A stretch of 64,000 bases of DNA, taken from NCBI GenBank assembly GCA_016212665.1, contig JACREZ010000032.1:191566-255565 (forward strand), read 5' to 3'. Shown in pieces: positions 27,201 to 35,608 of this stretch. Below the pieces are notes generated by a model that did no database searches, was not told the origin of the DNA, and saw nothing but the letters and a program-made list of their open reading frames with translations. Position 1 is the first letter of the stretch. Every line of letters starts with the position of its first letter. This DNA is from Ignavibacteriota bacterium (GTDB taxonomy: Bacteria; Bacteroidota; Ignavibacteria; UBA10030; SZUA-254). The translations under genes and the position numbers were made by a program.

Positions 27201-27292
27201 GCATTGATTTTCCCTTCTTCATGACAAAACCGCTTCCCGGTGAAAACAAATTCAAGTTCCGTTGGGTGATTAGTTTGAGTGAACAATTTTAA
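24245..27292 (+). CDS. M1 family zinc metallopeptidase (aminopeptidase N-like), exported
   Basis: 1015 residues from ATG 24245. The frame is open further upstream, but that part crosses a terminator and promoter, and only this start gives a proper signal peptide (MKHLFVFLLLIPSVLLAE). The catalytic site is H364-EVGH-368 with E387, the exact HExxH-x18-E of gluzincins. GGGMEYPGITF before it is the M1 substrate-binding GxMEN-like motif. Residues beyond about 680 are not peptidase; they read as amphipathic strands (NLHLQYAFSEL, DFGIGFRLAS) and may form a C-terminal outer-membrane or surface barrel. Likely cleaves N-terminal residues from peptides outside the inner membrane. Confidence 0.85.
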   Translation: MKHLFVFLLLIPSVLLAENYWQQHVHYKIDATLDPKSHKIFGKEKLIYTNNSPDTLKEIYFRLYWNYFTEGSRGEELARRAKYYWHESSGGTTINKFSIVDGESEISPKYSIDNTIMRIELPSPLPPSSVITFSVDWTGKIPQGGNRTGHDGRDYDIAQWYPQISCYDKYGWDKSQYLGPAEFHNDYGTFDVNITLPKSFTLGFTGELTNPEEVYADSIRQKLLDATGKTETVRIADYSTTQWKNGEDSTNITWKFHAENVRDFAWSANENYIWDVAHYNPNDGQQEVTIHSLYFPDKAEFWKNAAEYGRFSIQFFSEHFGRYPYKNCFVVEGPIGGGMEYPGITFIGHYGDKNSHSPFGVIAHEVGHNWFPMIVGSNETNFAFMDEGFATFMTAKATEEYWGRYDNSFIWTEWYQKFFAFPNDNVRDAIQRESIELAQSGYEEPIATHIYRFTESHYGTSIYSKTAASLYMLEYVLGDSLFETVMKEYYRKWQFKLVYPENFYSTIHEVSRNRDLRWFFDQWYDRTFTCDYGICGLDYELSNNNNEPVYKTKFHIYRLGKAIMPLDVQIEMADGNKRTVYIPVDKWFNAEVDFDTTIELPAKPVRAEINPDGRILDMNRLNNRTGFVKTKIEFDNTMMSIAPINAYNLRWRPSFWYTDEGGMNLGYKVTGSYLEDLSRFTFYQLYNTREQTFNYDLSLSHNMYKISPITSFDARAYTLEGRTGYALVLNKGFRNSYSVPPYHNLHLQYAFSELMNKDYLLNPFVWDEGKLHRIIAGYTYFNRGQNWTVNAAVYAEGSSSLFGQSDFQYSKRTVELKSNITLPNGSVLGVRVYNGVGFGNIPQQVKFYAGGSSPLEHYNAAFLRSKGMLPTEIRDHAFAPGGGNVRGYYSSMISGEKIDAFNLEWKWNSTFPWYNMKIPYANYVLKYFRGSLFLDAARLSRSNERLWDERFELDFGIGFRLASLNSLLGEAAQSNIFTGLGLRTLRIDFPFFMTKPLPGENKFKFRWVISLSEQF

Positions 27293-27373
27293 ATGCTCGA
27301 TTCCCAATGCCCGATATAAGAGACAATAATGGTTTGTTTGGTTGATATATTTTCACTTGATTCTTGGTGAAAT

Positions 27374-27883
27374 GTGAACATCATCCTTCTCATCATTGTA
27401 GTTGCAGTGATTCTCTTCGTTCTGGATAAACGCGGCTACATCAAACTATTCGCTTCATTCTTTCAGCCAAAATATTTTCGCTGGTACGGGGGAATATTTG
27501 CATGGCTCATCATGTTCTTCTTTATAGCATTTCTTGTAAATTGTGTTCAAGCCGTTCTCACCATCAGAGAGAACCCTGCTTCGATGGGGGCGGCTGCAAA
27601 ATTTATTGAACTCGCCATGATGATGATAGGAATCGGCTATCTTTATCAATCAATTATTGTTTATTCTCCATCAGGTTCACTCTATTCTCCGTTAATGCTG
27701 TTCCTTCGGTTGTTAATCTTCAGAGAAGAACGTGTTCACACAACTGACCTTTTTGAATTAGTTGAGAACGTTCAGAAGAAAAAAGAAGAAATAAAGAAGG
27801 AAGAACTAAAGCGAAAAAGAAAACTTCAGATTCTTGCTAAGCGTGAAAAACCGAAACCGAAAAGGTATTTCAGGCAAGATTAG
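27374..27883 (+). CDS. Small membrane protein of unknown function
   Basis: 169 residues from GTG 27374. Four hydrophobic stretches (IILLIIVVAVILFVLD, FAWLIMFFFIAFLV, FIELAMMMIGIGYLYQSIIVY and a weaker one) precede a highly charged, coiled tail (VENVQKKKEEIKKEELKRKR) that should lie in the cytoplasm. I recognise no family. It follows the M1 peptidase by 81 bases and may share its transcript. Confidence 0.5.
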   Translation: MNIILLIIVVAVILFVLDKRGYIKLFASFFQPKYFRWYGGIFAWLIMFFFIAFLVNCVQAVLTIRENPASMGAAAKFIELAMMMIGIGYLYQSIIVYSPSGSLYSPLMLFLRLLIFREERVHTTDLFELVENVQKKKEEIKKEELKRKRKLQILAKREKPKPKRYFRQD

Positions 27884-28006
27884 AATGTAGTTATCACTTT
27901 CTTCTACCGGAGAACGAGAGAATCATAAATTTCTTGTCTTTCCCACTTGTTTTGATTAAACTACCACCATCAACAAACAAGGTTTTCCACTTTTCAGGAA
28001 TCTGCT

Positions 28007-29467
28007 ATGAACAAGAACTCATTCATCTTCTTATTTATTTTGATTTTGATAGGCGCATCCAACTGTTTCTCACAGGCGGATGAAAACCCAGCGCTTGTGC
28101 AGAAACAAGTACAGGAATTTCTTGCCAAAGGTCAGTTCGATGAAGCAATTAAAAAACTGACGGAACTTATTGAATGGGAAAACGAAGTACCGGAATTCTA
28201 TTACAATCGCGGTTTCGCTTATCAACAAAAAGGGATGGATTCACTCGCCTTGCTCGATTATGATAAGACGTTGAAACTGCAACCGAACTTCCGGGATGTT
28301 TATACAAATCTTGGTTTACTTCATTTGAAACGAAATGAGTTCACAGTTGCAATCGAAAAATTGAACAAAGCAATTTCATTCGATACTACGAAGGGAGACA
28401 ATTATACGTTTCGGGGAAATGCGTATCTCAAAAAAGGTCAGTTTGATTTAGCCATGAACGACTACACGAAAGCAATCGATCTAAATCCTCGTTCAGCAGA
28501 AGCATATAACAACCGCGCGGTCATGCATGTTTCAAGAAACAATGTTACGCAGGCAATTGAAGATTATACAAAAGCAACGGAACTTGATTCCACCAATGCT
28601 ACAACGCATTTCAATCTTGCCGACCTCCACAAAAAAATGGGAAACCCGAATTTCGCTATCGAAAGTTATTCGAGAGCCATCAACATTCATCCGGATTATA
28701 CAGACGCATATTACCGACGCGGGAAAGCATATTTCGAACTCGGGAAGTTCAGTTTCGCAGTCGGAGATTTTTCAAATGCCATCCGACTGAATCCGAACTC
28801 GGCAGATTTATACAACGAGCGCGCAAACGCGTACTTCAGCAATGGCGAGCATAACTTTGCAATCATGGATTTCACTAAAGCAATCGAACTTGACCCGCAG
28901 TTGGTGAATGCGTTCATCGGGCGTGGCATTGCATATTCAAAAAAAGGAAACCATCCGTTAGCAATTGCCGATTACAACAGCGCGTTGAAACTTGATTCGA
29001 CGTCAACGGTTGTTTTTCACAATCTCGCGAACGCTTCCTTTGCTCAGGGAGATTATGATGCGGCAATAAATATGCTTACGAAAGTGCTTACAACGGATTC
29101 GTTGAACAAGGAATCGTACTCAACGCGCGGCTCGGCGTACTATCGAAAAGGAAATTATGAGAAGGCGATTGTTGATTTTAACACGGCAATCCGGTTTGAT
29201 TCGAGTTATTCGAGCGTGTTCTATAACCGCGGTTTATGCTACATGAAACTTGCTCAGTTTGAAAACTCCGTTGATGATTTCAATCGTGCAATCAAACTCA
29301 ACCCAGCGCATGCTCTCGCCTATCTCAACAAAGGAAATTTGTTAGAACGACAGGGATTGAAACAACTCGCCATCGAGTGTTACGAATCGTTCCTCAAGTT
29401 CGCCACTGAAGCACATCAGCAATATGTCGAACAGGCTCGGCAGAAGATACGCGACCTATCTCGTTAA
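28007..29467 (+). CDS. Exported TPR-repeat protein
   Basis: 486 residues; a signal peptide (to about NCFSQ) then about twelve tandem tetratricopeptide repeats of 34 residues covering almost the whole chain (for example AIEDYTKATELDSTNATTHF, AIVDFNTAIRFDSSYSSVFY). TPR arrays bind other proteins; in this lineage such proteins are often periplasmic or outer-membrane scaffolds. No enzymatic domain. Partner unknown. Confidence 0.8.
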   Translation: MNKNSFIFLFILILIGASNCFSQADENPALVQKQVQEFLAKGQFDEAIKKLTELIEWENEVPEFYYNRGFAYQQKGMDSLALLDYDKTLKLQPNFRDVYTNLGLLHLKRNEFTVAIEKLNKAISFDTTKGDNYTFRGNAYLKKGQFDLAMNDYTKAIDLNPRSAEAYNNRAVMHVSRNNVTQAIEDYTKATELDSTNATTHFNLADLHKKMGNPNFAIESYSRAINIHPDYTDAYYRRGKAYFELGKFSFAVGDFSNAIRLNPNSADLYNERANAYFSNGEHNFAIMDFTKAIELDPQLVNAFIGRGIAYSKKGNHPLAIADYNSALKLDSTSTVVFHNLANASFAQGDYDAAINMLTKVLTTDSLNKESYSTRGSAYYRKGNYEKAIVDFNTAIRFDSSYSSVFYNRGLCYMKLAQFENSVDDFNRAIKLNPAHALAYLNKGNLLERQGLKQLAIECYESFLKFATEAHQQYVEQARQKIRDLSR

Positions 29468-29492
29468 ACTGGTGATTTGTGAATGCTGAGTA

Positions 29493-29596
29493 GTTATTTG
29501 TTATTGGTCATTTGTCATTCGTGTATAGATGTAACATGAAGTTACAAAACCGTTAACCACAAACCTCTAACCAGTAACCACGAACCACGAACCAAA
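29493..29596. repeat. Degenerate heptamer array
   Basis: Intergenic DNA between two convergent genes is built of 7-base units: GTTATTT, GTTATTG, GTCATTT, GTCATTC (29493-29520) and AACCACA, AACCTCT, AACCAGT, AACCACG, AACCACG, AACC (29555-29593). A small hairpin (TGTAAC-atgaa-GTTACA) sits between the two blocks. Confidence 0.65.
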
Positions 29597-29597
29597 G

Positions 29598-30779
29598 CTA
29601 CTCAAGTTCCAGCAAGGGAATCTCCGGCAGAGCCGTTCCGATAATTCCTTGTAGGTCGCCGTACATGCCGACGGTGCTTTTCAGAACTCTGTCAATTTGC
29701 GCTTGACGTTTCGACCAGAGTTTTTCCATCGCACGTTTCTCCGTGTTCAAATCTTCCTGCATTGTTGTGAACGATTCAATGATTGTCTCTACCCGTTGTT
29801 TGAATTCGGGACCGGAAAGATAGTTGTATATCAAATCCATCTTATCGTTCTTGTTCGCGAGAGAATTTCTTGAGTACGCAAGTTGAATGAGATTAAACCG
29901 GAGCGCAGTTGCAAGCCCGATTGCTGAAGCAAAATCCGTCACCCAGATTCCCTGAACCAAACCGAATCGCTCAATTTCTTTCGGTAAAGTAGAAGTGACA
30001 ATCACAGCAATCTCTACTTTCGAGGCGCGTTGGTCGTCCTTCAGTTTCTGAATCCAACCATCACTCCATGCCTTTGTCCGTTTCGATTCCCAGATAATTT
30101 TTCCGCACGATTGTCCTTTTTCGTCCCGGATTTCCTGCAATACATCTGCGCCACGAACTCCTTTTGCAACCGGTTCAATCTTATCAAACCGAAACGCCGC
30201 TTGGAGAACATGTTCCAATTCAAGTTCCTGCACTTCACCTTGCGCTTGTTGAGAAGTCAGTTCGATTTTTCTTTTCATCTCTTCGATTTGTTTGTGCATA
30301 TCGGAGAGTTGTTTGTCTTTCTCTGCCATTTTGAGATGCTGTTCATCGGCGGCACGCTTTGTTGCTTCTTCACGGATTTTATTCCGTTCCTCGTCGAGCG
30401 TTCTCTGCACTTCTAACTTGAGCGTTCGTTCCCGTTCTTCCAACTCACGCTGACGTTTCCGCAATTCAAGTTCCTGCTGTTGTGCATTGCCAAGTTGTTT
30501 CGTTTTTTCCTGAAGTTGTTCCTTCAAATCTTTCAATTCCGTCGCGAGGGAATCCTGTGCTTTCTGTTCTGCCTGAGTTTTTATTTTCGAAACTTCACGG
30601 TTGAAGGCATCACGAAATTCTTTTTGCTTGGCATCAAGCAATTGCAGATGTTCTTCTTCCTTCTTCTTCAAATCGAGTTGGAATTGTGAACGAAGTTTTT
30701 CTTCTACTTCGTGAGTGAATGCTTCACTGATTTCTATTTTTTGTCCGCACTTGGGACAGGTAATGGTTTGATTGTTCAT
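29598..30779 (-). CDS. DUF2130 protein (zinc ribbon, coiled coil, nuclease-like C-terminus)
   Basis: 393 residues. An N-terminal zinc knuckle (CPKCGQK) is followed by a long charged coiled coil (about 25-185) and the DUF2130 domain (about 190-380) with GADVLQEIRDE, KIIWESKRTKAWSDGWI and GIWVTDFASAIGLATALRF. DUF2130 has a PD-(D/E)XK-like core; the WESKR segment would supply the E-x-K. Cellular role not established. Its gene starts 24 bases after the heptad-repeat wHTH gene, so the two are probably cotranscribed. Confidence 0.8.
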   Translation of the reverse strand: MNNQTITCPKCGQKIEISEAFTHEVEEKLRSQFQLDLKKKEEEHLQLLDAKQKEFRDAFNREVSKIKTQAEQKAQDSLATELKDLKEQLQEKTKQLGNAQQQELELRKRQRELEERERTLKLEVQRTLDEERNKIREEATKRAADEQHLKMAEKDKQLSDMHKQIEEMKRKIELTSQQAQGEVQELELEHVLQAAFRFDKIEPVAKGVRGADVLQEIRDEKGQSCGKIIWESKRTKAWSDGWIQKLKDDQRASKVEIAVIVTSTLPKEIERFGLVQGIWVTDFASAIGLATALRFNLIQLAYSRNSLANKNDKMDLIYNYLSGPEFKQRVETIIESFTTMQEDLNTEKRAMEKLWSKRQAQIDRVLKSTVGMYGDLQGIIGTALPEIPLLELE

Positions 30780-30802
30780 AGTTCCTCTTTCAAAAATTTT
30801 GT

Positions 30803-31591
30803 TTAACCTTGTTGTTGTTCGATTAATTTTATTCCTGCATCCGTGATACTATACTCCCGGTTGATGGGTCCGCCTTCGCCGATTATCCATAGTTGCGACA
30901 TCATCCTCGCGGCATCTCGTTGCAGTGCGGAACGATTGGTGCCAAGTTGCTTCCGAAGTTCATTTACTCTCATTCTTCCTTTTTGTTTGATTAATAATAA
31001 TGCGTGAGCAATTCTCTTTACGATTCGTTCCGAGTGTTTGTCGTCCCCTAACTTTGTTGATTGTTTTACCTTAGCAGAAAGTTCAATGATTTGTTCATTT
31101 ATGGGCTTTTCCTGATTTGAAGGAGCCGATTCGTGACCGGGAAGAGTATTGCGTTCTTCGGTCGAGTCTTTTCTGGCATGTGTAGCTTCATTCCAACGGT
31201 GGAAAGCCTCGTCCAACTGACGAAAAGCATCATCCATATAACGATGAGCCTCATCCAAGCGATGATTAGACTCATTCATGGGTTGATTAGCCTTATCCAT
31301 AGGGTGATTAGCCGCTTCCCAATTGCGATAAGCCTCGTTCAAAAGGCGATTAGACTCATTGAAAGAGCGATAAGCCTCATTCAAAAGGCGAAAAGCTTCA
31401 TCCTTGATGTGGTGTGCTTTTATTACCCGTTCTAAGGCTTGAATGAGGGTGTTTTGTGAAGCAATAACTTGTTGATTTGATTGTATTATATGTTTTAGAT
31501 TGATGTTTTCTTGTACCAATGGTTCGTTTTGCTGTGGAGGGTTTTCCTCTGCTAATTGTTCGTTTGATTTTTCTACAGTTTGTTCAGGCAT
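30803..31591 (-). CDS. Heptad-repeat coiled-coil protein with C-terminal winged helix
   Basis: 262 residues. After a Gln/Glu-rich N-terminus, residues about 66-137 consist of ten perfect 7-residue repeats (LNEAYRS, FNESNRL, LNEAYRN, MNESNHR, LDEAHRY, LDEAFHR), predicted to make one long amphipathic helix. The last 75 residues look like a winged-helix DNA-binding domain (IVKRIAHALLLIKQ, MRVNELRKQLGTNRSALQRD, EYSITDAGIKLIEQ). The DNA shows the repeat as 21-bp units. A DNA-bound oligomer or filament-forming regulator is plausible. No named family recognised. Confidence 0.65.
   Translation of the reverse strand: MPEQTVEKSNEQLAEENPPQQNEPLVQENINLKHIIQSNQQVIASQNTLIQALERVIKAHHIKDEAFRLLNEAYRSFNESNRLLNEAYRNWEAANHPMDKANQPMNESNHRLDEAHRYMDDAFRQLDEAFHRWNEATHARKDSTEERNTLPGHESAPSNQEKPINEQIIELSAKVKQSTKLGDDKHSERIVKRIAHALLLIKQKGRMRVNELRKQLGTNRSALQRDAARMMSQLWIIGEGGPINREYSITDAGIKLIEQQQG
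31183..31405 (-). repeat. 21-bp tandem repeat inside the coiled-coil gene
   Basis: About ten diverged copies of a 21-base unit (plus-strand core: gattagactcattcatggg-like) encode the heptads. Divergence is highest at positions coding helix surface residues, while the a/d-type Leu, Phe and Ala positions are retained. Confidence 0.7.
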
Positions 31592-31719
31592 ATTTATATC
31601 ACCCTTTCAGGGTTCCATTATTTATTGTTTGTTTTCTATCATCATTTCATCCCTTCGGGATTTTTTTCTGAAAGTCTCTGTGGGTGTTTTATTTCTATGT
31701 CATAGATGTAGGTCGAAAT
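31592..31719. other. Gap with two short CCC/GGG hairpins
   Basis: Between the coiled-coil gene and the truncated gene lie ACCCT-ttc-AGGGT (31612-31624) and ATCCC-ttc-GGGAT (31648-31661), the latter followed by seven T on the plus strand. They look like small repeat hairpins or terminators. No gene seen. Confidence 0.35.
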
Positions 31720-31748
31720 TCATTCCGACCAAAGCGTGTAGGTCGGAA
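31708..31748 (+). repeat. GTAG-footed REP-like hairpin
   Basis: GTAG at 31708-31711 is followed by a near-perfect stem (GGTCGAAA / TTCCGACC), and a second GTAGGTCGGAA follows at 31738-31748. A GTAG or GGAG tetranucleotide at the foot of a small imperfect hairpin is the signature of REP sequences moved by IS200/IS605-like RAYT transposases. No RAYT gene is in this window. Confidence 0.5.
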
Positions 31749-31887
31749 ATGTATCTCGTATGCAATCGAGAAGCGGTTCTGCTCTGCGGATAAGATTACC
31801 AACCATTGCTTGTTGTGTTGCATTTGCTTTTTCAGTAAAAACATTCCACAACGTCTGTTCTTTCAACTTTGTCGTCTTTTTTCCCAT
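31720..31887 (-). pseudogene. N-terminal remnant of an HD/ATPase-type gene truncated by a REP
   Basis: 55 codons from ATG 31887 (AAGGAAA just upstream): MGKKTTKLKEQTLWNVFTEK, then AMVGNLIRRAEPLL and IRDTFPTYTL before the stop. The last segment is what I know as the lead-in to a TLHD-type HD domain in proteins several hundred residues long. Here the reading frame runs into the REP hairpin and ends at TGG TCG GAA TGA. The gene is therefore probably dead, though a short peptide could still be made. Confidence 0.5.
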
Positions 31888-32032
31888 TGGCTTTCCTTAT
31901 TCATTTTGTTTGATTTGCTTACTACGTGCGCTAAGACTCTAAACTTGGTGCATAATCTAACGACTTAATTTCTAAAAGTCAAGACTCAAGACAAATGTGA
32001 TGTTAATTTAATCATGCTAATACACACCCCAA

Positions 32033-32048
32033 CCCCTCTCAAGAGGGG
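32033..32048 (+). terminator. Small GC hairpin followed by T-rich DNA
   Basis: CCCCTC-tcaa-GAGGGG followed by ATTTTTA. It lies just upstream of the promoter of the signalling operon and would insulate it. The gap 31888-32032 shows nothing else. Confidence 0.45.
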
Positions 32049-32067
32049 ATTTTTATAAAAGAGTTTA

Positions 32068-32098
32068 TTGGAAAAGTTGCCCCGAAAGCGTACATTTG
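32068..32098 (+). promoter_or_regulatory. Bacteroidota-type promoter of the signalling operon
   Basis: TTG at 32068-32070, 20 bases, TACATTTG at 32091-32098: a full match to TAnnTTTG. The start would be about 20 bases before the ATG at 32125. Confidence 0.65.
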
Positions 32099-32124
32099 CA
32101 TGAAAATATTAGTAGCGACGCAGT

Positions 32125-34050
32125 ATGAATCAAACAAACAGTCCTTCCACCAATAGTCAAACCGACAATCAAATCAACGAACGGGTGTCTTTACTCCTGA
32201 ATTCATTGCCGATGGTGTTGTATTCGGCAATGCCGCATCCAAATTTTAGCCGGACGTGGATTGGTGAGAATATCGGAAACGTTTCAGGATTTCACCAGAA
32301 ACAGTTCGATGACAATCCATTACTCTGGACAGAGAGAATTCATCCAGAAGACAGCGAGCGAACATTGAAAGAGTTCGGCTCGCTCTTTTTTTCCGAGAAC
32401 CTTTCTATCGAGTATCGCTGGCTGTGTGCCGACGGAACGTATCATTGGTTTCTTGACCAGGCAATCCCGGTGAAGGATGAGCAGGGTCAGCCAAAGGAAA
32501 TTATCGGCAACTGGTTGGACATCACAAAGCAAAAACATGCGGAGGAACAGTTGCGCGAACAAGCGGCATTGTTGCAAATTGTTCAGGATGCAATGCTCGT
32601 GTTGGATTTGGAAGATACAGTGACGTTCTGGAACAGAAGCGCCGAGCAATTGTATGGCTGGAGCGCACAGGAGACGTTGGGAAAAAGTTTCAGTGAGTTA
32701 TTTTTCAAATCGGAACCGCCTGAATTGATGGAAGCGCATAAGGTTCTTATCGGCAAGGGTGAGTGGTCGGGGGAACTTTTGTTTCTCACAAAAAGCGGAA
32801 AGAGTGTCTTGTGTGATAGTCGCTGGAAGTTGGTGTATGATGCTGAGAGTAAACCTGTTTCAATCTTTGTGATGAACAGAGATGTGACCGAACAACGGAA
32901 ACTCGAAGCGCAAATCCTTCGTGCGCAGAGAATGGAAAGCATCAGCACGCTTGCAAGCGGCATCGCCCACGATTTGAATAACGTCTTCTCTCCTATTTTG
33001 ATGGGCGTTTCTATTCTTAAGGGGAAGGGATTAGACGAAGCGGCGATGAACATCATCAATCTCATTGAATCGAATGTGAACCGCGGTGCGGAAATGGTTC
33101 GTCAGGTTCATACGTTTGCACGCGGGATTGAAGGCGAGATGATTGTTCTTCAACCGAGACATTTCATCCACGATACGGAAACATTTGTCGCTCAAACTTT
33201 CCCGAAGTCAATTCATCTTCATGTAAATGTTGAGAAAAATTTGTGGAACATTTACGGGGAGTTAACTCAACTCCGCCGCGTGTTGCTGGAGTTGTGCCTG
33301 AATGCCCGCGATGCAATGCCGAAAGGCGGGAGTCTGACGATTACATCAAAGAATGTCGAACTGACGGAACCGTACACGAATCGTAATCTTGAAATACAAC
33401 CCGGGAAGTATGTTACGATAAGCGTTGCGGATACGGGCAAGGGAATCCGGACGGACCATCTGGACAAAATCTTTGAACCGTATTTCACAACGAAAAAAGA
33501 AACCGAACATCGCGGACTCGGACTTGCTTCTGTTTTGGGAATCATCAAAAGTATAAACGGCTTTGTTGATGTTCATACCACACCCGACAGAGGAACAGAG
33601 TTTACGATTTACTTCCCAGCAGTCGAAGCCGCAACCGAACAAATGCCCGAAGCAGCACAGGAAGAAGCGCCAAACGGCAACGGTGAACTTGTTCTTGTTG
33701 TGGATGATGAGATTGATGTCATCACGACGACGAAAGATTTGCTTGAAACATGCGGGTACAACGTCGTAACGGCAATGGATGGAACAGAGGCGACTGCAAT
33801 GTATCTTGAAAGGAAGACTGAAATTGCCATTGTACTTACCGATGCGATGATGCCGTTCATGGATGGCGCTTCTATGACGCGGGCGTTGCAGAAAATCAAT
33901 CCCGCCGTGAAGGTAATTTTTATGAGTGGTTTACCTGCACATAAGATTGATATGGAAACAGCAGGGAAAGCAGTGAAGGGATATTTACAAAAGCCATTCA
34001 CCACAGAAGCGATGTTGAATACAATCCACAAAGCAATACACGGGGTATAA
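32125..34050 (+). CDS. Hybrid histidine kinase, PAS-PAS-HisKA-HATPase-REC
   Basis: 641 residues, soluble (no membrane helix). Two PAS domains (about 20-140 and 145-262, each closing in DIT/DVTEQ motifs) lead to the phospho-acceptor His 282 in ASGIAHDLNN, an HATPase_c domain (N box around LNARDAMPKGG, G1 DTGKGI, G2 HRGLGLA), and a receiver with D573 (VLTDAMMPFMDG). The architecture predicts internal phosphorelay from His to Asp. The PAS ligand is unknown. First gene of a three-gene set with two other receiver/PAS proteins; no DNA-binding output is encoded beside it. Confidence 0.9.
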   Translation: MNQTNSPSTNSQTDNQINERVSLLLNSLPMVLYSAMPHPNFSRTWIGENIGNVSGFHQKQFDDNPLLWTERIHPEDSERTLKEFGSLFFSENLSIEYRWLCADGTYHWFLDQAIPVKDEQGQPKEIIGNWLDITKQKHAEEQLREQAALLQIVQDAMLVLDLEDTVTFWNRSAEQLYGWSAQETLGKSFSELFFKSEPPELMEAHKVLIGKGEWSGELLFLTKSGKSVLCDSRWKLVYDAESKPVSIFVMNRDVTEQRKLEAQILRAQRMESISTLASGIAHDLNNVFSPILMGVSILKGKGLDEAAMNIINLIESNVNRGAEMVRQVHTFARGIEGEMIVLQPRHFIHDTETFVAQTFPKSIHLHVNVEKNLWNIYGELTQLRRVLLELCLNARDAMPKGGSLTITSKNVELTEPYTNRNLEIQPGKYVTISVADTGKGIRTDHLDKIFEPYFTTKKETEHRGLGLASVLGIIKSINGFVDVHTTPDRGTEFTIYFPAVEAATEQMPEAAQEEAPNGNGELVLVVDDEIDVITTTKDLLETCGYNVVTAMDGTEATAMYLERKTEIAIVLTDAMMPFMDGASMTRALQKINPAVKVIFMSGLPAHKIDMETAGKAVKGYLQKPFTTEAMLNTIHKAIHGV

Positions 34051-34085
34051 TTTGAGGAACATGGAGTTAGAAAAGGAAACCGACA

Positions 34086-35588
34086 ATGGCTGAACAAACT
34101 GTTGAAACCACATTATCGCTCGAAGAACGAAAGGCGAAAGTCAGCACACTTCTCCGTCAGGTTGACGCCGAGGTGAAGAAAGGAAATCATGAACTTGCTC
34201 TGGATTTAATTCGCCGCGTCTATCAGTATGATATAAAAAATCTCTATGCCCGTGCATTTGAAGAACGCATCCTGGTGATGATGTTTGAATCGGAACGGAA
34301 GGAGATTCAAAAAGAAGAACACGCGAAGATGAAAGAGCAGGTCGAAGTGGAAGTGAAACGTCGGCTGAAAGAAATCACCTACGAGCGGGAAATCGAAGAG
34401 AAGAAACGGAAGGTGTTGGAAAAACAAAATGAACACCTTGAGAAGCGCGCTCTTGAAGCCTCCGTCAAGGAAATGACGACCACGCGGCAAAAAGAATTTG
34501 CCGCTATCAGCACTGAAGGCTCGAAAAAGATTGAAGAAGTCGAACGGAATTTGATGCAACAAATGAACTCTGTTCTTGAGGCAAAGCAACGGCAGATGGA
34601 GGAGGAATTGCAACGAAGAATACAGGAGTTGAAAGCCGTCGCAACTCCATCAGCCCAAACAACGATTCCTCCGTTATCGTCGTTACAGCAAGTGCAAATC
34701 AGCACTAACCCTGCATTCATTCGCTCGAAGGAACAGCAGGAGAAAGAACTTCAGGAACGGTTAATCACAGAACGAAAACGCATTCAGGAAGAGATGACAC
34801 TGCGAATGCAGGAAGAACATAAACGCGTTCAGGAGGAACTGACCGAGCATCTGAAAAACGAACACAAAAACGAACTACGGCGCGAGGTGGAAAAAGTGCG
34901 TCAACAGGCGTTGATAGCATATCGTTACGCATTGATTTCGTTGATGCAATACAAAATACCAACCGACATACGACAAGTAATAACAGAGACGATGCGGTCT
35001 CCCCTTTCTATTACCGATGAAGAACACCGGGAACTCGAACGCTCTGCACAGGTTGATGCGTACATTCAGGCAATCAGGGCGATGTTAAGTAAAGGAGTTC
35101 CGACGCAGGAAGATACAACGGTGCTTGGCTCTCTTCAACAGTTGTATTCTATTTCACAGGAGGAACATAAGAGTCTCACAAAACGAGTGAAGAAAGAACT
35201 TGGATTGCCGGATGAAACAGCAGTGATACTTGCAATTGATGATGACCCGCCCGTGTTGGAATTTATCGCGCATATTCTGAAGCAGACGTATCTCAATGTT
35301 CATACGGCAGAAAGTGTTCCCGTCGCAGAACAACAACTCGAAACAATTACACCAAATTTAATTTTGTGTGATGTGGCTTTACCCGGCGTCGGCGGATTTA
35401 CCTTCTATGAAAATATTCAAAAAGGAATGTATAGCGAGAAGTTAAAAGAAGTCCCGTTTGTTTTTGCCAGTGTACTCGGAGACCAATATCTCATCAATGC
35501 GGCAAAACAGTTAGGAGCGAAAGCGTATCTTGTAAAACCGTTCACACGGGAAACACTCGAAAGTACGGTCAAGCAAGCGCTGGCATAA
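34086..35588 (+). CDS. Coiled-coil protein with C-terminal receiver domain
   Basis: 500 residues. A short helical N-terminal region (ELALDLIRRVYQYDIKNLYAR, TPR-like) is followed by a long Glu/Lys/Arg coiled coil (about 60-270), a linker, and a receiver domain at about 380-500 (ILAIDDDPP, acceptor Asp in LILCDVALPGVGG, conserved Lys in YLVKPF). There is no output domain after the receiver. It starts 36 bases after the hybrid kinase and is likely its phosphorylation partner, or a phosphorylation-controlled scaffold. Confidence 0.8.
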   Translation: MAEQTVETTLSLEERKAKVSTLLRQVDAEVKKGNHELALDLIRRVYQYDIKNLYARAFEERILVMMFESERKEIQKEEHAKMKEQVEVEVKRRLKEITYEREIEEKKRKVLEKQNEHLEKRALEASVKEMTTTRQKEFAAISTEGSKKIEEVERNLMQQMNSVLEAKQRQMEEELQRRIQELKAVATPSAQTTIPPLSSLQQVQISTNPAFIRSKEQQEKELQERLITERKRIQEEMTLRMQEEHKRVQEELTEHLKNEHKNELRREVEKVRQQALIAYRYALISLMQYKIPTDIRQVITETMRSPLSITDEEHRELERSAQVDAYIQAIRAMLSKGVPTQEDTTVLGSLQQLYSISQEEHKSLTKRVKKELGLPDETAVILAIDDDPPVLEFIAHILKQTYLNVHTAESVPVAEQQLETITPNLILCDVALPGVGGFTFYENIQKGMYSEKLKEVPFVFASVLGDQYLINAAKQLGAKAYLVKPFTRETLESTVKQALA

Positions 35589-35608
35589 AATATTCATTTA
35601 CAGTAACC

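Noticed and set aside
31183-31405. CRISPR-like or intergenic repeat
   Set aside because: The repeats lie in frame inside a coding sequence and encode heptads.
31684-31968. Plus-strand open frames over the REP and truncated gene
   Set aside because: The minus strand explains this region better, with a ribosome binding site and a recognisable N-terminus.
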